Assembly: GCA_005877185.1 (NCBI GenBank)
Contig: VBPQ01000028.1
Location: 1-34,662, forward strand
Direction of reading: 5' to 3'
From: Nitrososphaerota archaeon
GTDB lineage: Archaea; Thermoproteota; Nitrososphaeria; Nitrososphaerales; Gagatemarchaeaceae
DNA length: 34,662 nt
The position numbers and the translations under genes were made by a program. Under the pieces are notes generated by a model. The model did not search any database. It saw only the letters and a list, made by a program, of their open reading frames with translations, and was not told the DNA's origin. Numbering within the stretch: position 1 is the first letter of the stretch; each line of letters begins with the position of its first letter. This document shows, one piece after another, positions 31,327 to 34,662 of the stretch.

Positions 31327-31731
31327 TTGGCGGAGGAGGAGGCGCTGAAGGATCGCTGGGCCGTCGTCCACATCTACAGCAGCTACAACAACACCATCGT
31401 GCACATCACGGACATCACGGGGGCGGAGACGATCTCCTTCTCCTCAGGCGGCAGGCACGTGAAGGCGGACAGGTTCGAGTCGTCACCTTATGCGGCGATG
31501 CGTTCAGCGAGCGCCGCCTCGGAGGTCGCCAAGACGAAGGGGATTACGGCGGTCCACATCAAGGTGAGCGCGGTCGGCGGAACGGGGCCAAGGACGCCGG
31601 GGCCGGGTGCGCAGGCGGCGATCAGGGCAATCGCGAGGGCTGGGTTCAGGATTGGAAGGATAGAGGATGTGACCCCAATCCCCCACGACACGACACGTAA
31701 GAAGGGCGGAAGGCGGGGAAGAAGAGCCTAG
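31327..31731 (+). CDS. rps11: Ribosomal protein uS11
   Basis: Small-subunit platform protein, 134 residues, from TTG at 31327. Diagnostic blocks are VHIYSSYNNTIVHITDITG, ISFSSGGRHVKADR, PYAAMRSASAASEVAK and the RNA loop GPRTPGPGAQAAIRAIARAG. It ends in the basic TTRKKGGRRGRRA. rpo3 would usually follow in many archaea, but here it diverges on the other strand. Confidence 0.96.
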   Translation: MAEEEALKDRWAVVHIYSSYNNTIVHITDITGAETISFSSGGRHVKADRFESSPYAAMRSASAASEVAKTKGITAVHIKVSAVGGTGPRTPGPGAQAAIRAIARAGFRIGRIEDVTPIPHDTTRKKGGRRGRRA

Positions 31732-32682
31732 TCAGAGCCTACGTAAGGTTTCAACGCTATCGACTTTCCCATCGCCGTCGAGGTCGGTCCCTCTCAGGAC
31801 GCCTCCCCATCTTCCACTCCTGTACCCCTTCAGAGTGTCATCGGCGAAGGTCGTGAGGGCCAGAATCCCTGCCTTCGTCCCCGCGCCGGTGACGCCCGCG
31901 CAGATTACGCAGGTCCTCGATTCGTCCCAAGGGTTGGGCCCCTTCACGACCATGCAATCAAAGTCTGATTCGTATACCCTCCCTCTGTCGTCGCTGAACG
32001 AGGTCCAGGACCCATCGTCCGCGAACTTGATGGGGAGGTACTTGTTTATCTCGGCTGATATGACGTTCGTTCGCGGACCTCCCACGATTATCATGTTGGA
32101 GCGTTCAAGCTTCTCGGCTCTGATGTCGACGTCAAGCTTTACAGGGAAGGCGGTTGGAAGCCTGACAAACTGGCCCAAGGCGAACCCTAGCTGGACGGCG
32201 TAGTGGCCATCCCTACCCAGAGTCATCCTGGGACCGTGAGGGGATGGTGAGCCCACGACGATCCAACCGTTGAAGGTCCCGCCACCGACAAACTCGTTGA
32301 AGAAGTTCCCGAAGGCCCTCGATCGGGTGGCGGCGGAGATCGAAGGAAGCACCTCACCCTTAACATCAAACTCGACGGCGTAGCCGTCTGAGGAGAGTGT
32401 GTAGACGTTCGCCCTCCCTCCCCGGACATCGTGGCTCTCCAATTTCGTGATGAGACCCGACCTCTGGAGCCGCCCGACATGATAATAGACCGTCTGGTGG
32501 TGGGTCTTGAGCTCACGAGCGATCTGGGCTGGATACTTGGGACCCTTTGCGAGAATCGCAAGAATCTTCCGCCCCACCTCGGTGAAGGCTGGCGCGAAGG
32601 GCCTCGGAGAGTCTGAGACAAGGACCCTCCGTGCGGTCGCCCCTTGGGACTTGGGGTCGAAGAGCAGTTTCTCTTCAGCCAT
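31732..32682 (-). CDS. Winged-helix DNA-binding domain fused to an S-layer-like domain
   Basis: This 316-residue protein has no signal peptide. Residues about 30-110 form an ArsR-like winged helix (EVGRKILAILAKGPKYPAQI, THHQTVYYHVGRLQRSGLI). The C-terminal 200 residues resemble the repeated domain of methanogen-type S-layer proteins. That part includes NMIIVGGPRTNVISAEINKY, an acidic FADDTLKGYRSGRWGG end and a calcium-loop-like DLDGDGKVDSVE. A cytoplasmic regulator using an envelope-type sensor fold is one reading. ATG at 32682 fits the TATA box; an earlier in-frame ATG at 32712 overlaps it. Confidence 0.65.
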   Translation of the reverse strand: MAEEKLLFDPKSQGATARRVLVSDSPRPFAPAFTEVGRKILAILAKGPKYPAQIARELKTHHQTVYYHVGRLQRSGLITKLESHDVRGGRANVYTLSSDGYAVEFDVKGEVLPSISAATRSRAFGNFFNEFVGGGTFNGWIVVGSPSPHGPRMTLGRDGHYAVQLGFALGQFVRLPTAFPVKLDVDIRAEKLERSNMIIVGGPRTNVISAEINKYLPIKFADDGSWTSFSDDRGRVYESDFDCMVVKGPNPWDESRTCVICAGVTGAGTKAGILALTTFADDTLKGYRSGRWGGVLRGTDLDGDGKVDSVETLRRL

Positions 32683-32710
32683 GACTCGTTGGGGCGACAT
32701 GAGGGGGGAC

Positions 32711-32718
32711 ATAAAGAG
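32711..32718 (-). promoter_or_regulatory. TATA-like box for the winged-helix gene
   Basis: CTCTTTAT on the minus strand is centred about 31 bases before the ATG at 32682 and supports that start over the one at 32712. Confidence 0.4.
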
Positions 32719-32817
32719 CTTTGCATGGTATGAGGGTCCCCGAAAGGCCCTGAAGCGAACTCGCGGTCACACCATGCACATCCAGCTCCGCATTGAAAGG
32801 ACCATGCCTTTCTAGAC

Positions 32818-32825
32818 CTTATAAG
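32818..32825 (+). promoter_or_regulatory. TATA-like box for glmS
   Basis: CTTATAAG is centred about 26 bases before the glmS ATG at 32848, the leaderless spacing. Confidence 0.55.
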
Positions 32826-32847
32826 CCCGCGCGCAGAGCCCGCAAAT

Positions 32848-34611
32848 ATGTGCGGAATAATCGGCTGCGTGAACGACGAGGCTGTCGCGCCAATCCTGCT
32901 GCAGGGCCTGAAGAGGGTCGAATACAGGGGGTATGACTCGGCCGGCGTCGCGACTGTCTCCGAGAGCGCAATCAGAGTGAGGAAGGCAGCCGGGAGGATA
33001 GACGACATCGAAAGAAAATATGGCCTCTCCTCCTTGACCGGGACGACAGGCATCGCCCACACCCGTTGGGCGACCCACGGAGGCGTCACGGACCAGAACG
33101 CACACCCTCACACTTCGTGCAAAGAGAGGGTAGCGATAGTTCACAACGGGATAATCGAGAACTACCTGGAATTGAAGAAGCAATTGCGCGCCAAGGGACA
33201 CATCTTCAAGAGCGAGACGGACAGCGAAGTGATCGCACACCTGATAGAAGGCGAGTACCGCAAGGTCAGGGACCCTGTGAAGGCGACGATTCTGGCGGCG
33301 AAGAGACTGAAGGGGCAGTACGCTTTCGCGGCTCTCTTCCAGGACGCTCCGGAGCTGATTACCGGGGCCAGAAAAGATGCGCCCCTGCTCATCGGAGTAG
33401 GCGACACGAAGAACTTCATCGCGAGCGACGTCCTCGCCTTCATCGAGTATACAGACAGGACGATCTTTCTGGACAACCAGGAGGTGGTGAAGGTCACCAA
33501 CCGAAGCGTGGAGATCTTCGACATGAACGCAAAGCCGGTAAAGAGAAAGCCCACGCAGGTCGCATGGGAGCTTGCCGACCTCTCGAAGCAGGACTACGCG
33601 CACTATACGCTCAAGGAGATCCACGAGCAACCCAAGACGGTCGTACGCGCGATGATGCAGAACGAAGAGAAGTTGGGGGAGTTTGTTGAAAGGATTCGTG
33701 GGGCTAGGAGTGTCTTCGTCACCGCCGCCGGGACGAGCTATCACGCGGGGCTGCTCCTGAAGTATCGCCTCGAGCGGGACGCGGCGATTAGATGCGAAGT
33801 CACCCTAGCCGGTGAATTCAGGGAGCACGCAGAGTTCGTCGACGACGGCTCGGTCGTGATCGCGATCTCTCAGAGCGGGGAGACGGCGGACCTGCTCGAA
33901 GCGATAAGAGAGGCAAGAAAGAGAGGAGCGAAGATCCTCTCCCTCGTTAACGCCACGGGATCGACGCTGGCCAGGGAGAGCGACCTCACCCTACTTCTGA
34001 ACTGCGGACCGGAGGTGGGGGTGGCTGCCACGAAGAGCTTCACCGCACAAGTCGTCGTCGCGAACCTGATCGTCGATAAACTCGTCGGCAGCGGGAATGG
34101 AAGGGGTGAAGAGGTTGCTGAAATGGTCGAGGAGGCTCTCTCCACTGAGCCGACGGTCAAAGAAATCGCGAAGATGTACAGGGAGAGATCCGACTTCTAC
34201 TTCATCGGGAGGGGGTACCACTATCCCATGGCCCTTGAGGGCGCCCTGAAGATGAAGGAGCTCTCCTACATCCATGCCGAGGGGATGGCCGCGAGCGAGC
34301 TGAAGCACGGAACGCTGGCTCTGATAGAGGACGGGACCCCCGTGGTCGTCATCAACCCGAGAGGGGAGACGCACGCCGACACCCTCTCGAACGCGGAGGA
34401 GTTGAAGGCGAGGGGAGCGAGGGTGATCGGGATCTCCGATGAACCGAGCGAGGTCTACACGCACTTCGTCAAGATACCCAGGGCGAAGGAGAATCTCTCG
34501 CCAGTACTGGAGGCGATACCGCTTCAGCTGATGGCGTACTGGACGGCCGTGGAGAAGAGAAACGACCCGGACTACCCCAGGAATCTCGCGAAGTCCGTGA
34601 CGGTCAAGTGA
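32848..34611 (+). CDS. glmS: Glutamine-fructose-6-phosphate aminotransferase
   Basis: Makes glucosamine-6-phosphate, the entry to UDP-GlcNAc and surface glycans. It is 587 residues and complete. The N-terminal nucleophile C2 follows Met (MCGIIGCVND), with EYRGYDSAGVA, HTRWATHG and a full class II glutaminase domain to about residue 220. Two SIS domains follow (AAGTSYHAGLL; AISQSGETADLLEAI; SLVNATGSTLARESD; ATKSFTAQ; IGRGYHYPMALEGALKMKE). It ends DYPRNLAKSVTVK. The gene is unlinked to the sugar cluster at the left of the window but feeds the same kind of pathway. Confidence 0.97.
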   Translation: MCGIIGCVNDEAVAPILLQGLKRVEYRGYDSAGVATVSESAIRVRKAAGRIDDIERKYGLSSLTGTTGIAHTRWATHGGVTDQNAHPHTSCKERVAIVHNGIIENYLELKKQLRAKGHIFKSETDSEVIAHLIEGEYRKVRDPVKATILAAKRLKGQYAFAALFQDAPELITGARKDAPLLIGVGDTKNFIASDVLAFIEYTDRTIFLDNQEVVKVTNRSVEIFDMNAKPVKRKPTQVAWELADLSKQDYAHYTLKEIHEQPKTVVRAMMQNEEKLGEFVERIRGARSVFVTAAGTSYHAGLLLKYRLERDAAIRCEVTLAGEFREHAEFVDDGSVVIAISQSGETADLLEAIREARKRGAKILSLVNATGSTLARESDLTLLLNCGPEVGVAATKSFTAQVVVANLIVDKLVGSGNGRGEEVAEMVEEALSTEPTVKEIAKMYRERSDFYFIGRGYHYPMALEGALKMKELSYIHAEGMAASELKHGTLALIEDGTPVVVINPRGETHADTLSNAEELKARGARVIGISDEPSEVYTHFVKIPRAKENLSPVLEAIPLQLMAYWTAVEKRNDPDYPRNLAKSVTVK

Positions 34612-34662
34612 GGCGAGACGACGAACTCCTACTTCGACGAGATTGCATCGGGATGGGAGAAG
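34612..34662 (+). CDS. Possible start of a methyltransferase gene, cut by window edge; no usual start codon
   Basis: After the glmS stop the same frame reads GETTNSYFDEIASGWEK to the window end. YFDEIASGWEK is a common N-terminus of ubiE-type methyltransferases. No ATG, GTG or TTG lies between the stop and this segment, so the start would be a rare codon (ACG at 34618/34621 or ATT), or there is a frameshift, or the match is chance. Confidence 0.3.

Noticed and set aside
1..34662. CRISPR array, rRNA genes or intein
   Set aside because: No regularly spaced repeats, no rRNA-like sequence, and all large conserved proteins (aIF5B, GluRS, glmS) are uninterrupted.

Overview
The window is a gene-dense, GC-rich stretch of an archaeal chromosome. 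It carries archaeal-type ribosomal proteins (eS24, eS31, eS6, eL24, eS28, L7Ae, eL18), RNA polymerase subunits Rpo3, Rpo7 and Rpo10, Spt4, aIF5B, an archaeal/eukaryotic-type GluRS, the archaeal isoprenoid genes (mevalonate kinase, isopentenyl phosphate kinase, prenyl synthase) and a GTP-dependent dephospho-CoA kinase. GTG and TTG starts are common. Many start codons lie about 24-31 bases downstream of a TATA-like element, which suggests widespread leaderless mRNAs. Style and gene order suggest a TACK archaeon, most likely a thaumarchaeote/Nitrososphaeria-like lineage. That placement is an inference.

Region 1 (1-7845) is a cell-surface glycan region: two tandem paralogous glycosyltransferase-like genes (the first cut by the window edge, the second probably frameshifted at its 5' end), an NDP-sugar epimerase, NAD synthetase, a nucleotide-sugar dehydrogenase, a SAM methyltransferase and a Wzx-like flippase. 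A hairpin-rich, tRNA-like intergenic stretch lies upstream of the dehydrogenase.

Region 2 (7846-9880) is the transcription/translation operon rpo7-spt4-dephospho-CoA kinase-eS24-eS31. Convergent to it is an unusual two-gene unit (9877-12203): a nucleotidyltransferase fused to a Bud32-like kinase, and an HExxH protein of unrecognised family. An Lrp/AsnC regulator follows. 12708-13956 is an AT-richer accessory patch with a secreted repeat protein.

Region 3 (13957-18811) is eS6, aIF5B, ndk, eL24, eS28 and L7Ae, all on the minus strand. A free-standing LAGLIDADG homing-endonuclease-like gene on the plus strand splits eS28 from eL24, and eS28 carries a hydrophobic C-terminal tail. A complete IS5-family element (18870-19996; 19-bp perfect inverted repeats, 8-bp target duplication, transposase split in two) sits just upstream of the L7Ae promoter.

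Region 4 (20181-30153, minus strand) runs from rpo3 through eL18, uL13, uS9, rpo10, enolase, uS2, MEMO1-family protein, mevalonate kinase, isopentenyl phosphate kinase and prenyl synthase to gltX. uS9 and uL13 share an almost identical 47-residue N-terminal tail encoded by a 147-bp direct repeat. A 29-codon ORF is stitched between eL18 and uL13. uS13-uS4-uS11 diverge on the plus strand.

Region 5 (31732-34662) holds a winged-helix protein fused to an S-layer-like domain, complete glmS, and the first codons of a possible methyltransferase with no normal start codon.
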